A stretch of DNA of 64,000 bases from Orobanche coerulescens (GCA_033398695.1 CM065819.1:4885501-4949500); one strand, 5' to 3'; shown: positions 34,074 through 44,995, counted from the first letter of the stretch. Notes: a model not told the origin generated them from the sequence alone. Translations and numbers: made by a program.

Positions 34074-35281
34074 TACGAACTCGTAGTGGCCGTATCTCGT
34101 TTGGAATGCAGTTTTAGGAACATCTTCTTCCTAATCTTTAACTGGTAGTATGCTTGTTGAAGATCGAACTTGGAATACACCGTAGCTCCTTGGAGTTATT
34201 CAAACAACTCATCTATCCTCGGGAGAGGATACTTTTTTTTAACTGTAACGCTGTTGAGTACACGGTAATCTATGCAAAGCCTCAATATTCCGTCCTTCTT
34301 TTTGACAAATAATACCGGAGCTCCCCATGATGATACACTGGGCTGCACAAAACCCACGTCGAGTAACCTCTGCAGTTGGACCTTCAACTCTTGCAGCTCC
34401 AGTGGTGCCATTCGGTATGGTGCCTTTGCAATGGGTGTCTTCCCAGGCATGATTTCGATATTGAATTCAACTTCTCTGTCAGGTGGTAGGGAGGTCAATT
34501 CTTCGGGAAATACGTCAGGGTATTCGGATACCACATGCATAGTTTCTATGCCTGACTTACTCATGGTTTTGTTGATGATGAAGGCTAAAAATCCAGTCGC
34601 CCCTTTGGCAACTGCCTTACCAGCTTTGATAGCTGATATTATAGGTGCTAGGTTGACTCTGGCGTCTCCAATTAATTCCACGGTTGGCTTGTTAGGTTTG
34701 CAAAACCTAACTATTTTAGAATGACAATCCAATTGTGCGTAGTGTTTAGATAGCCAATCCATACCAAGTATGAGGTCATACTCAAGTATGGGAAGAAGTA
34801 TTAGGTCAGCAGGGAAGCATTGACCCTCAACTACAACTTCACAATTCCTAAATACCGAATCTGTTTCCTGGCTTGCACCCATAGGTGTGGACACCTCTAA
34901 GCTTATAGGCAATGATTCCTTACATACATTCAGTTTTTGTGCGTAATGGGGTGCAACAAAAGAATGTGATGATCCTGGATCTAATAATGAATGCGCAGAG
35001 TGGTTTGACACAAGAAATGTACCTTCCACCACGTCTGTCGCATTAGGAGCTTCTTGTCCAGCTAAGGCAAAAACTCTCGCTGGTGCTTTCCCTTTGCCCT
35101 TGCGATCATCCTTCTTGGCCACATTTTTCTGCTGATTGTTGTCTGGTGTCTCCCACTTTGGGAATTCTCTAGTCTGATGATGATTATCTCCATAGCCCAG
35201 GCACCTCCCTTGTTTCTTCCAGCAGTCCTCGGGTTTATGTCCCATCTTATTACAGTGCGGACAGGGCGGTAGATTGTTCAC
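34074..35281 (-). pseudogene. pol: Zinc knuckle, protease and first half of RT of element E
   Basis: From 35281 leftward: zinc knuckle [14 protein letters not shown] and a degenerate second one ([14 protein letters not shown]). The protease reads [19 protein letters not shown]: the catalytic D-S/T-G has become D-P-G, so activity is doubtful. RT starts with [19 protein letters not shown] and [14 protein letters not shown] at 34196 replaces a codon after RIDELFE, and a missing base near 34133 shifts the frame before MMPFG. In frame with gag upstream, apart from TAG at 35327. Confidence 0.88.
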
Positions 35282-35326
35282 AGGCCTCTTTTCGGTGTTC
35301 TGACCAGAAGTCTTGCGTTGGAATTT

Positions 35327-35865
35327 CTAAGGTGTTCTGGATGATAGGTTTGGTGCGGATCTCTTAAACTTCCGAGTGGTGTGCTCTTTCGCCTGTCGCA
35401 GACGTGTCATCCAACTTTCGATTCGGTTTGCAGCTTCGACTGCTTCCGCCATAGTCGTTACTCTCACTGGCAGCAGACTCTGTTGCAGAGAAAACCTCAA
35501 TCCTCGGGTAAACTTGTACAGCTTATCCTCCTCTGTACTTACTAGTCCTTGTGCGAACTTGGAGAGTCGGTTGAACTGCGACTCATACTGAGCTACAGTC
35601 AAAGATCCTTGCTTCAGATGATAAAATTCATCTCGACGAGCCTCTCTAGCTGCTGCTGAGACGTACTGGGTCCGAAAATCAGTTATGAAATTGACCCAAG
35701 TTCTGGCACAATCCTCTCTTATCCAGCGGGCATTAACGATCTTCCACCAATCATGCGTGGCAGCCTCGATTCGAAACGTAGCCAACATTATACATTGATC
35801 ATCGGTGTACTGGGATTCATTGAATATGCTCTCCATCCTTTCTACCCATAATTCTGCCTTGATGT
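35327..35865 (-). pseudogene. gag: Gag of element E, C-terminal part
   Basis: Minus-strand frame with the Retrotrans_gag core: KAELWVERMESIFNESQYTDDQ, TFRIEAATHDWWK, ARTWVNFITDFRTQY, LTVAQYESQFNRLSKFA. It ends at TAG 35327 before the zinc knuckle. The right edge (35861-35865, gatgt) is the target duplication of solo LTR H; the N-terminal part resumes at 38213. Confidence 0.88.
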
Positions 35866-35900
35866 TGTAACACCCCAAATTAGGCGGATATTACAGTGCC

Positions 35901-35923
35901 GTGGATCCCTGACTGGGACCCAC
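35901..35923 (-). other. Conserved U5 hairpin, LTR H
   Basis: On the minus strand GTGGGTCCC pairs with GGGATCCAC around AGTCA: nine pairs including one G-U. Confidence 0.7.
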
Positions 35924-37301
35924 CAGGCGAATGAAAACTGATGAATTAAATAATATAATTGTAGTACGGAACCACATTATATTACCAAATACTCTGATGA
36001 GGAGTTTAAATACAAAACACCAAGACAATACCGAATACTAGTATATTTTATATGAAGATAAAATACACAACACTGATTGAAACGGAGTATCCAAATGAAA
36101 ATCTACAGCGAAAAAATAAATGACAACAATATGAATAACTGAAAAGACCGGGGGCCCCTACTAGTATCACTGGGACTCCTCGTCGTCAACATGCTCTTCC
36201 CGTGACTTTGCCTTGCCGTGACCTAAAAACAATATCCCCCAACGGGGTCAGTTACACAGAACAACAATCCTCAAGGGTTGAAAATACACAATCATGATAT
36301 ATCTTTAGTTATGAAATATCCTTAGTTATGAATTAAGTTGAAGAGGAGTATCATAGTACGCCCGTAATGTTCTGTGCAAGTGTACAAGACGAATGACCGT
36401 ACACACCCGTCCTTGTACCTAATTAGTCTCACGGAGGTAAACGTTACCGTGTGCACAGTCCAATGTATCGGTGAACCCAATACATGACTCGTGTGCTCGA
36501 CTAAAAATTCCACACATCCGCAATATGAACCCAGAAGGTCATATGAACGAGAATGACCACAATGAATATCAATGAATAATAATTCGACAAGGTCAAGAAT
36601 GACTGACCTAGATGAAAATAATAGTGAAGTGATTGATAACTCAAAGAAATGATTGGAACCGTCGTTCCTCGTGAATGAAGTGATTATTCGACAATTATAA
36701 GTCTCAATACGGTTAATACAATGATGAATGAGTTATGGTTATGAATGAACAACAACAAAAGGAATGAATATCCTTTTAACCAAGTAAGAATTAACTTACA
36801 CAACACCGGTGAACAATGTCCTTCCACGAACAATGCCCTAAATGAAATGCCGGTCGCTCGAACAACCTTGAATAACGCAATTACCAACAATACGCTCAAT
36901 ATACGAATCAAACACGGTTTTAACGAACTCAAAGCGTCAAAACGACTAAACCAAGTTCATTGGGGCATTATATCAAACACGTTGTGACCAAACTTCGATT
37001 GTTAACAACCAAACCTTAATTATACCAACTTCGAATCCCTTAAAAGTGTTTCAATCCAACAAAACATCTTCAATACGATCAATAATCCAATATGAATATC
37101 TGAATTCATGATTACAACAACGATTAATCGAAAACCCCCAAATCCAACTCAATATTCAAAGTGTTCTTCGATAATCTTTCAATAATCTATTGAATAATTA
37201 TACATATCCATAATCATGCGTACTTCACTACATACAACATGATTTTAATGTCCAAAACATCATATCTCAATACAAAATCGAAATCCAAGATGTTGAAGAA
37301 A

Positions 37302-37307
37302 TTACCT
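37302..37307 (-). other. Splice-donor-like site in LTR H
   Basis: The minus strand reads ATCTTCAAGAG|GTAATTTC, ~190 nt downstream of the TATA box. The same exon edge is found in element C. Confidence 0.5.
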
Positions 37308-37495
37308 CTTGAAGATCCAACCACTTCGATCCGATGAACACGAGTTAAATCGAGTATCCAAGCTTCCCAAACGAAAGAAGATGATGAAACTCTAACACTC
37401 AAGTGATTGATGATGAAGATTCTCTCCCACAAACCCTCTCTCTCGGACCAAGGTGAAAAAGTGTGGAAATGAGGAAGAAAAACCCGTCGGTCCAC

Positions 37496-37502
37496 TTATA
37501 TA
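37496..37502 (-). promoter_or_regulatory. TATA box of LTR H
   Basis: The minus strand reads CCTATATAAGTGG, directly downstream of the CGCACGAGC array. Confidence 0.65.
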
Positions 37503-37504
37503 GG

Positions 37505-37995
37505 TCCAAAGGACGCACGACCAATCCGCACGACCAAGTGTCCGTGCGTCCGGTCGTGCGTGAGTCCACTGCCAGCTGTTGTTCAAAGCGCACGAGCGCC
37601 GCACACGAGCAGCAACTCGTGCGGCCCTGCTCGAATGCTGGGCCTCCAACCCAGTATAGCCGCAACACATGAGCATCACGCCCGAGCAGTTGCTCGTGTG
37701 GCCTGCTCGTGCGGTACTGACTCGACCACTGAGCCTCGCCCAAATCAGCCGCACACACGAGAACCGCGCACGACCAGGTGCTCGTGTGGCCTACTCGTGC
37801 AGCAATCACTCGGCCACTGGGCCTCCTGCCGAATCCATCCGCACACACGAGCGCCGCGCACGACCAGGTGCTCGTGCGGCCTTCTCGTGCAGCAATGACT
37901 CGGCCACTGGGCCTCCTGCCCAGTCCAGCCGCAATGCACGAGCGTCGTGCATGACCAGATGTTCATGCGGCCTGCTCGTGCGGCCCTGATCGACA
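37505..37995. repeat. CGCACGAGC / GCTCGTGCG array in LTR H
   Basis: More than twenty half-sites of CGCACGA(G/C)C and its complement are packed in both orientations, partly in ~90-bp higher-order units (e.g. 37750-37935, with 'cactgggcctcctgcc'). It lies in U3 just upstream of the TATA box, the same place as the arrays of C, F, G and J. Confidence 0.88.
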
Positions 37996-38212
37996 AGCAG
38001 TTCTGCCCAAAATGATGCACCGAGTACAAAAATCACAGAATTCGAGAAGTACGGGGACAAAAGTACGAGTATGACAAATATTACGCCGAACGATGAACAC
38101 AATTGAATGAGTATGAATGATGAGTGTTTATTAATGAGTGAAAATTACTGACTGACAATTACTGACTGATGATTACTGAATAAAAATGACTGAATTACAA
38201 CCGGGTATTACA

Positions 38213-38446
38213 GATGTCATCTGGTTCTCCGTCAAACGTTGGCGGACTGAAACGAAAGAATCTCTCCAACATGCGGTCTTGTGTGCCTCCCGCAGTCCGA
38301 TTGTTGTCAGCTTATTGTTGCAGGAAGTTTGTCAGTTGGGTTAGTGCTTGTGCTATGGCATCATTTACAGCTCCTCCTTCGTTATTGCGTTGGTCTTGTT
38401 GTCCATCACGGTTAACTCGCGGGCGTCCTCTATGTCTATCAGCCAT
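38213..38446 (-). pseudogene. gag: Gag of element E, N-terminal part
   Basis: ATG at 38446 (minus) begins MADRHRGRPRVNRDGQQD, followed by an Asn/Gln-rich stretch, an in-frame stop near 38310 and RMLERFFRFSPPTFDGEPDD up to the H insertion. The bases before the ATG (CGCTATAG|ATG) could be a splice acceptor. Confidence 0.8.
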
Positions 38447-38740
38447 CTATAGCGGCTAATGATTTTTATAGTTAGCTTAGTTCGAGTTGTAAATACAGGG
38501 AATTTGAATGTGCACACATTATTTTAAATCATTATTATCGTAGAATATGAAAATTGCATAATAATAATTAATGCATTCTGATAGTTTGCTGTGACATAGA
38601 AAACTACATTTTCTGATAAAGATAATTAGAAACTTAACCTACTTAATCATCATCCAAAATACCATAGACAAAACATTAGGTACATCACATCGTTATCATA
38701 ATCAATTAAACATCATGACGAGATCGTAGAAACAACATCC
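38447..38740 (-). other. Spacer between the coiled-coil ORF and gag of E
   Basis: 294 bp of AT-rich sequence with no coding or repeat signal that I can see. Confidence 0.6.
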
Positions 38741-39307
38741 TCAATTCTCTCCCGGCTCCATCGGCTCCTCCTCGAGGTCCTCCTCCTCAGAGCTAGAGGA
38801 TGCTACAGACGTCCCTCCGGGTGGTGTGATCAGCAACTCAGGAATCAGCTCAGTCAGCTCGGCCATGTGACCTCTCATCGCATTAGAAAACTCCATATGT
38901 CGCTGGCGCTCTGAAGCCAAGGTGCCCTCAAGCGCCTCCACATGGGAACTGAACTGGTAACATGCGTGCTGAAGGTTCTGAATGACGTCCTCTTGCATCT
39001 TTACGTAATCATTTCGCTCATGCAATGCTATCTCCAAGCTCTGGCACTCCTCTCGACGAAATCCGAGTATTTGCATTGCCTCATCTCTCTGGCCGCGGTA
39101 CATGCCAGTCTCCTGCCTAGTTCCAATCAGCTCCTCTGTCAGGGTCTGAATTCTTTGTTCGAGCGACTCGATTCGATCCTGGTCTCTTAGCTTCGCCCTA
39201 AACTGGTGTGCCCAGCTCCCTCTCCAGTGGGTAGCTTGCTCCTCCAAGAGCTTCAGCTTCTCGGTCAGGTGCATGACCTCAACGACCATCTCTATTTCGA
39301 AATCCAT
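38741..39307 (-). CDS. Intact coiled-coil ORF upstream of gag in element E
   Basis: An uninterrupted 188-codon minus-strand ORF. The first ATG is at 39307; the open frame extends three codons further to a TTG. The protein has long heptad-rich helices (LTEKLKLLEEQ; RIESLEQRIQTLTEELIGTRQ; HVEALEGTLASERQRHME) and an acidic tail (SSSSEEEDLEEEPMEPGE). It has no signal peptide, membrane segment or known motif. It lies between the 5' LTR remnant and gag, where Tekay elements normally have no gene. Unlike gag-pol of the same copy it has no lesion. A splice-acceptor-like TTTGGTAG precedes the ATG. It may be a captured host fragment or an accessory element protein; function unknown. Confidence 0.6.
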   Translation of the reverse strand: MDFEIEMVVEVMHLTEKLKLLEEQATHWRGSWAHQFRAKLRDQDRIESLEQRIQTLTEELIGTRQETGMYRGQRDEAMQILGFRREECQSLEIALHERNDYVKMQEDVIQNLQHACYQFSSHVEALEGTLASERQRHMEFSNAMRGHMAELTELIPELLITPPGGTSVASSSSEEEDLEEEPMEPGEN

Positions 39308-39776
39308 ACCTACCAAACCAAGTTCTAAGTCAGTATTTCGTAAAAATCTAATGTTCGATATAAACTCTATTAAGCATGAATAATCATCAAGGTAGTGAAC
39401 TTAATGATTTAACGAATATGCTTATGTGACACTAGCAATCAAGGAATATTAATACCTAATTTTAGAAGAGTACGGAGGTTCAATGGATTTCAGATAAACC
39501 GATAAGTAACATATACTATATCCATTTCAAGAGTTCAATAGAGGAGTTGATTCAATCGGGGAATGCTACGAATACTTAATCAAGTATCTTAGCCGATGAC
39601 TTAGGAACTTTGGAATATGACTGTGTATATTCCAAGTGAATTGCGACAAGCTGAAAGAGGTTTTTAATGGAAGTTGACTCGAGAAATCTACTTTAGGTCT
39701 CAATCTTATGGTTCACTTCGTCCTAGGTGGAATTCCCATCTAAGTCCGAAGAATCTTATCCTGGAAAAGCTCGATG
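39308..39776 (-). mobile_element. Leader of element E
   Basis: Non-coding sequence between the truncated 5' LTR and the coiled-coil ORF. No primer-binding site is present, because the joint at 39776/39777 removed it together with the LTR's 3' part. Confidence 0.65.
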
Positions 39777-40864
39777 TAAACATAATTTCCAGAATATAAA
39801 GGAAGACAAAATCATACTTAATTGATAAGAAGTTTTGGGACATTTCACTTAAATCATCAAAATTGGCTAATTTCGCATGCAACAAGCTATAAACCATTAT
39901 GCATGCTATTAGTATGAGAAAATTGGACTATATGACTTCATGGAAGGAACATGCATCTTTGTTTAAGATAAATTGCATATTAAAGTGAGAAGAATAGTTT
40001 TACCCACTTTAGTTCTTGAAGTGGTGAAGAGATCTAAGTCTTTGAACTAGTTGCACCAACCTCTTCTTTGCCTCTTCACTTTTTATTTTGACCAATGTAT
40101 GCCACACCATGGATGATGAATATGTGGTGTAAGTTAGTGTATGTAATATATCTAGGTATATATATATATATTTATATATATATTGAAGTTACATATAGAT
40201 AGTGAAATTACCTCCTTAAGTTGAACCTTTCTTCTTCTCTTCTTTTCTTTTTCTTCTCTTCCTTTTTTTTTCTTCTTGATTTCAGCCTCCTCTATCCCTT
40301 ACTCTCTCTAATTTTCAGATTTTGTTTGTGTAAGGGTGAAAGGAATGAGGGTGTTTGATTTTTAAAAGGGTTTAATGGGGTTGGGAGGTGGAATACTTGG
40401 GAAGAGAAAATGTAAGACATTGAGTCTTGCATGGGGGACAAGGATTCCCCTCCACCCAAGTGTTCTTGGCCGTGGCTTGTGTGTGTGTGTGTGTCATTAT
40501 ATTTTTATTTTTATTGGTATTTTAGGTTTATATAGATATAGGTATTAAGTATGTGTTAAATGAAGTGGCTAGTGATTAAATTGAGCTTTACATTGTAATT
40601 CCAAGCCTTAGGGGTTTTATTTAGTTTGGGGTTGAGTCTTATGGTGTGTTTATGTGTATATGTGTTGATACACATGGACCATTAGAAATTTTATGTTCCC
40701 ACTTCAAATTTTAATTAATTTGATTATTTGGTTCATAAAATAATTTACGAATAAATGAGTAAAACAAATGAAACTAGATGTAGATTAAAACAATTGTTAT
40801 TGGAGTACATCATGATTTAACAATTATACATGTAGTAAACTATCGAGTTTTAGGGGGTTTTACA
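39777..40864 (-). mobile_element. Truncated 5' LTR of element E
   Basis: The first ~1.09 kb of the 3.4-kb D/E LTR in minus orientation, starting TGTAAAACCCCC at 40864. It is aligned by eye with 15305-16390 and 30510-31590. The remaining ~2.3 kb and the primer-binding site are deleted. The ORF at 39706-39897 crosses the joint and is not a gene. Confidence 0.88.
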
Positions 40865-41409
40865 TGAAGAAAAGCTTGATCGGATTGAAAATCATGTGAC
40901 TCAATTAGCAACCACCGTTGGAGCTCAAATGAGAAATCTAGAAACACAAATCGGTCAATTGACTAAGATCGTAGGAAGCCAACATCAAAAGGGCCAATTT
41001 CCAAGCAACACCGAGGAAAATCCAAAAGCACAATGCAATGCTATTTTTTCGTATATTGTGAATGAAGAGCTACAGGAATCGGAGAATGAAGATGAAGATG
41101 CAATCGTGTCGTCTAATAAAGCTAATTTGATAATTCCCATTAATGAGATGAATGATCAGTCTGATATTGTGCATATTGAGGAGAAGAGAAACTTTGAGGT
41201 TTTCATGCAAGCCATGGCATCAAAGAAAAAAGAATTGGAGTGCCTACCGCAAAAGCATAAGGATCCAGAGAGTTTTTCAATTAATTGCTCTATTTCTGGA
41301 TATTCATTAAAAGGTGGATTGTGTGATCACGGTTCAAGTGTTAATATATAACCTTTATCTATTTTCAGGACACTTGGATTAAGAGAATTGAGGCCATCTC
41401 CAGTGCATT
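40865..41409 (+). pseudogene. Athila-type gag/protease fragment
   Basis: The frame at 40896-41351 reads VGAQMRNLETQIGQLTKIVG, then PSNTEENPKAQCNAI, and later QKHKDPESFSINCSI and GGLCDHGSSVNI. This is the characteristic linker and protease start of Athila elements, where ALCDLGASVNLMP is usual; here D-L-G is D-H-G, so the protease motif is damaged. It lacks both ends: the left joins E's LTR, the right is cut by the CACTA end at 41410. A stop at 41349 ends the frame, but PLSIFRTLGLREL continues after it. Confidence 0.8.
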
Positions 41410-41600
41410 CACTACAACAAAAATAGAATTTTATGACATTGAAACTCACTAGATTTGTGACTGTCAATGACAGTCACAACTTTATGACTGCCAATAACAG
41501 TCACAAAGACCAAACGGTGATAAATCCACATGTTTGTGACTGTTAAGGACTGTCACAAGAATTGTGACTGTCGTGAGCAGTCACAAACATTTCAAGTTAA
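41410..41600 (+). mobile_element. Left end of a CACTA (En/Spm) transposon
   Basis: CACTACAACAAAAATAG at 41410 is a typical CACTA terminal motif. It is followed by four pairs of inverted subterminal motifs (TGTGACTGTC ... GACAGTCACA) at 41457-41593, the transposase-binding pattern of the superfamily. The 3-bp flank is att. The opposite end (reading TTTTTGTTGTAGTG) is not found to the right within the window, so the element is truncated or rearranged. Confidence 0.75.
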
Positions 41601-42871
41601 ATGATATTATTATATTAATTATTATTTATTAAATAATAATTTTAATCTTTATTTTTTATGTGTAACCCTAAATGAATCATCCCAGAAGACTTCCTCATTT
41701 CTTCTCCCTCAGCTCGACAGGAGCCGACCACAGCACCCACCTCAGTCTCTCCCACGCCGCGCCTCCCGCAGTCTCTCTACGGCTCAACCGTCACCCCGCC
41801 GATAATCCGACGCAAGCTCTCTTGCAGAAAGGGGAGGGGAAAGGACCGTGTGTGGAAAAGAGAAAAAAGCAGTATCCTCTTGCGTCACCCCACCGGTAAT
41901 CCGACGCAAGCTCACCGGAATATTCCATCTTCCGGCAGCATTAGGTACCTTGACGTAAGTTTAAAATATTTTTTTTAATATAGTTTTTGAGACTTTTATG
42001 TATGAGCGGATGATTTCATTTTTATTTTTAATTTTGTTTCGTCCTCATATGTATTGATGAAATTGATATACTATGTGTTGTCTTACAAATGGAAAATGAT
42101 AAAAAATGCGAGCTTAAAGCTTCTTGTATATTTTGGACTGTCTTGAAATAGGCTTGTGTTTGTGTCTGTGCGTGCGTGTGTTTCTCTTTTTATCATTGTC
42201 CTCGTCCTTTATTTCGCTTATTGTTGATAATCGTTTGCATATGGAAAGTAGGGACTTTTGCTGCAAAGGGGACATCGAATTCGCTTTTATTGCGTTTTAT
42301 TATAAAATGAGATGAATATTTAGTTCAAGTTTTGATATATATATATATTTTTTTTAAATCTCAAGTTCATATCTGAGTTTTCTCAATGGTAATGAGATTG
42401 CAAATAAAGAAAATATAGTCTATCAATATTTTTAACCACTTTACATACTAGAATGAGTGACCACTGATTGCGTCTCCACGAGCGTAATGATTTATTTGTT
42501 TCCATAAGTAAGGGTAGTAATCAGACAGTAAAGGTTATCACAGGCAATAAACAGAATCATTTGATGGCCTTGAATTTAAGCTTGTAGAATTTTTACGATA
42601 TCGTTGAAATGTTTCTACTGCTAATATTGATTACTAATTAAATGGCCTACTCCAATTTGAATTAAGTGACCGCATATTTTGTGAAGGTTTAGTTCTGATA
42701 TTCTTATTCTCACTTCACTTCACTATATTTGACATTAATATTTACTTGAAATATATATCAAGAATAGATCTTTGAGCGAACTTGGATACGGTCATTGCCA
42801 ATTTTCTATATTTTATTTTGTAATGCAACGCGTGTTACTATCCAACTGAGACAGTAAAGTAAATTTTCAAA
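41601..42871. other. Unassigned stretch after the CACTA end
   Basis: It holds a C-rich patch (41690-41930, with a twice-occurring 'ataatccgacgcaagctc') and then AT-rich sequence. It may be the non-coding 5' region of the CACTA element, perhaps with a captured gene piece. No open frame here resembles a family I know. Confidence 0.4.
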
Positions 42872-43060
42872 ATAGCGTAATGTACAATGGTAACTCTCGT
42901 CACATAAAGAGGAGACATAATATCATTAGACAATTGATATCAACAGGAGTTATCACTATTGATTATGTGTCATCAAAGGATAACATTGCGGATCCGCTAA
43001 CCAAAGGGTTATTAAGAGACCTTGTTGATAAATCATCAAGAGGAATGAGTCTATTGCCTT
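42872..43060 (+). pseudogene. pol: C-terminal RNase H fragment of a Ty1/copia element
   Basis: The frame 42880-43062 reads MYNGNSRHIKRRHNIIRQL, then DYVSSKDNIADPLTKGL and SSRGMSLLP, the standard end of copia RNase H (the NIADPLTKGL block). Upstream pol is missing, so the element is 5'-truncated at about 42870. Confidence 0.9.
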
Positions 43061-43666
43061 GAGCTAATGGTTTTATGGAGGATACCCAACCTAAGCTGAC
43101 TGGAGATCCCAATATCTAGGTTCAATGGGACAACCAATCCATAAAACTGGGCACGATCACTGTGGGTGTTACCCCGAACCGACCATTCCTAGGATGAAAA
43201 CAGTGATACCCGTAGGGAGAGGTTAAGCTTATACTTTTAATGATTTTTAAGTCGACAACGTATAGTCGGGTGGAGTAAAATACGGGTTTACTCAAAACAC
43301 TTAAAGAAAATCACCTATGTTAGAGAGAAGAGGGGCCGCTACAAAGGAGAATTGCCAAGGCACAATTCTTTAGAAACTCTCGCAGAACCAGGACGGCGTC
43401 CACGGCCAAAATGGGCACAATAATGAGAACAGAACAAATCAGGAAGGGCACTTGTGAAGGATATATGATCACTTACACAAGCGGTCGGACAGTTCAAAGG
43501 CATCTAGTCACACTGTCTAGCCAGTAAGGAGAATATATTTTTTCGAGGGAAGGTTAAAGGAGCATACTCTACCTATCCTATGCAATGCCTAACTGTAGTA
43601 ACTATCACCAAGTCAACTCCGTGTCTGACGTGTGCTGCTGGACCATCAATCTCATCATGTGGGGAT
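43061..43666 (+). mobile_element. 3' untranslated region of the copia element
   Basis: Non-coding. It includes the recognisable 'ggagatcccaatatctaggttcaatggg' block common after copia pol, and the polypurine tract TGTGGGGA just before the LTR. Confidence 0.8.
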
Positions 43667-44678
43667 TGTTGGAAATATAAGATAAATTGGAGGAAATGGG
43701 GTGTTTTGAGCAGCCCATTTGAGAGGAAATTTTGAGTGGGCTCGACTACGAGTTAAAGTCGGGACTTAGTTGGAATACGTAGTACTCCATACGAGGTTTC
43801 CAAAACATATAAGAACACTCAAAATGATTGAGGTATGAATGAGATATAATGTTCCAAAGTGAACCCTTTAGAAATTAATTTGGGATGCTATCCCACATTG
43901 GAAAAAGAAGGGAGAAATTGTGAGTATATAAGGAGATGTGGACAAAGGCATGTTCAAAATGAGACATGTGTGGATGTGTGACTAGGCGCCCCTCGCGCAC
44001 ACACACACACGCGCGCGCCGCCGCCGCCGTCCGTCCGTCCGGCCGGCCCGGCTCGGGTCGGTCTCGGTCGAAGGGCGATTTGGGCGATTTGTCTCGGCGT
44101 CTTGAAGTTAATTTTTACTGCCATTTTATTCGGTAAAATTTTATTTTACCGAAAATACCTCAATTAATAAATTCCGAATTTTTCGGATCCGGATAAAATC
44201 GAATCTGGATAAGTATTTCGATCGGTTTAGAGTTCCTCCAGAAACCAATTTCGATCGGTTTAGAGTTCCTCCAGATACCAATTTCGGTCGGTATAGAGTT
44301 CATCCAGCACACAACCTCCTCCAGCCTTCACCTATAAATACCCAGCTGAGGGGGCTCGTTTTTACACACATTTTTTGCGGACGGATTTCAGAGCCAAATT
44401 ACAGCCAAATATTTTTCTTCATTTTTCTTCTTCGGTCGGTGATAGTAGACAGATTTTGTTCTAGTTCGTTGAGGGTGCAGCGGATCACAGATTCGTTACA
44501 TCGAGCTGTTGTTTTATCCTGGGAGGCAGACGTCATACACCGTGGTGAGGACGAATTTGCTTTAAGGAGACAGACTAACTGGACTCAACAGCGAATCTTT
44601 CGTTTTATATACGTGATCGGCGAATTTCGTTTGCTAACAAATTTTCTACAGGAATTATACTATATATATATATATCGA

Positions 44679-44720
<42 letters not shown>

Positions 44721-44776
44721 CAACAGATTGTTATATATCCTTATTTTCAAGTAATTGTTTTCAAAATATTTCAACA
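43667..44776 (+). mobile_element. 3' LTR of the copia element
   Basis: It starts TGTTGGAAAT after the polypurine tract and ends ATATTTCAACA, an inverted match to the start. A second TTTCAACA at 44725 is an alternative end. It contains a stepwise microsatellite (43998-44050), three copies of 'ttcggtttagagttcctcca'-like units (44215-44300), a TATA box CTATAAATA at 44332 and (AT)n at 44660-44718. Confidence 0.8.
44332..44340 (+). promoter_or_regulatory. TATA box of the copia LTR
   Basis: CTATAAATACC lies in the middle of the LTR, downstream of the GC-rich patch. Confidence 0.6.
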
Positions 44777-44995
44777 GATTTTGTTTTAAGAATGTCGGAC
44801 ATGCTTATGTAGATGAAGGATTAATTCGAAATATTTATGTAGATGAAAGGTTTGATGCTTAATTCTTAATAATGATTTAAAATGCTTCATTCGAAATGCT
44901 TATCTAGATGAAGGATTTGATGTTGAGTATATCGATAGAGCATATAGGTTCATGTTGGAATCAATCATGTCGAATATGTATGAAGGTAAAAATAC
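44777..44995. other. Unassigned AT-rich spacer with a short repeat
   Basis: Three or four copies of 'atgcttatgtagatgaagga'-like units. Its last nine bases, taaaaatac (44987-44995), form the left target duplication of the MULE (right copy taaaaataa, 51094-51102; 8 of 9 match). Confidence 0.5.

Larger units (their letters stand above)
35866..38212 (-). mobile_element. Solo LTR H
   Basis: A 2.35-kb LTR, TGTAATACCCGG at 38212 to GGGGTGTTACA at 35866 on the minus strand, flanked by the perfect 5-bp duplication gatgt (35861-35865, 38213-38217) inside E's gag. No internal region is present, so it formed by LTR-LTR recombination. It holds a CGCACGAGC array, TATA box, splice-donor-like site and U5 hairpin. 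Open frames at 36684-38102 come from the repeats and are not genes. Confidence 0.95.
18751..40864 (-). mobile_element. Minus-strand Tekay-like element E, with nested C and H
   Basis: Read right to left: truncated 5' LTR (40864-39777), leader, coiled-coil ORF (39307-38741), gag (from 38446, split by solo LTR H), pol to 31626, polypurine tract, 3' LTR (31590-18751, split by element C). No target duplication is found, because the right end abuts an Athila fragment and the left end is a rearrangement joint. The integrase C-terminus ends in a chromodomain-like segment, as in Tekay chromoviruses. Confidence 0.85.

Noticed and set aside
37392..38102. Six open frames in solo LTR H
   Set aside because: Artefacts of the CGCACGAGC array in U3.
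41672..41899. 75-codon open frame after the CACTA end
   Set aside because: Low-complexity Ser/Pro-rich, no domain; could be captured leader sequence but not supportable as a gene.
42884..42897. 13-base match 'taactctcgtcac' to 51101-51112, possibly linking the copia tail to the right MULE flank
   Set aside because: Matches of this length are expected by chance in a window this size; flanks do not align.
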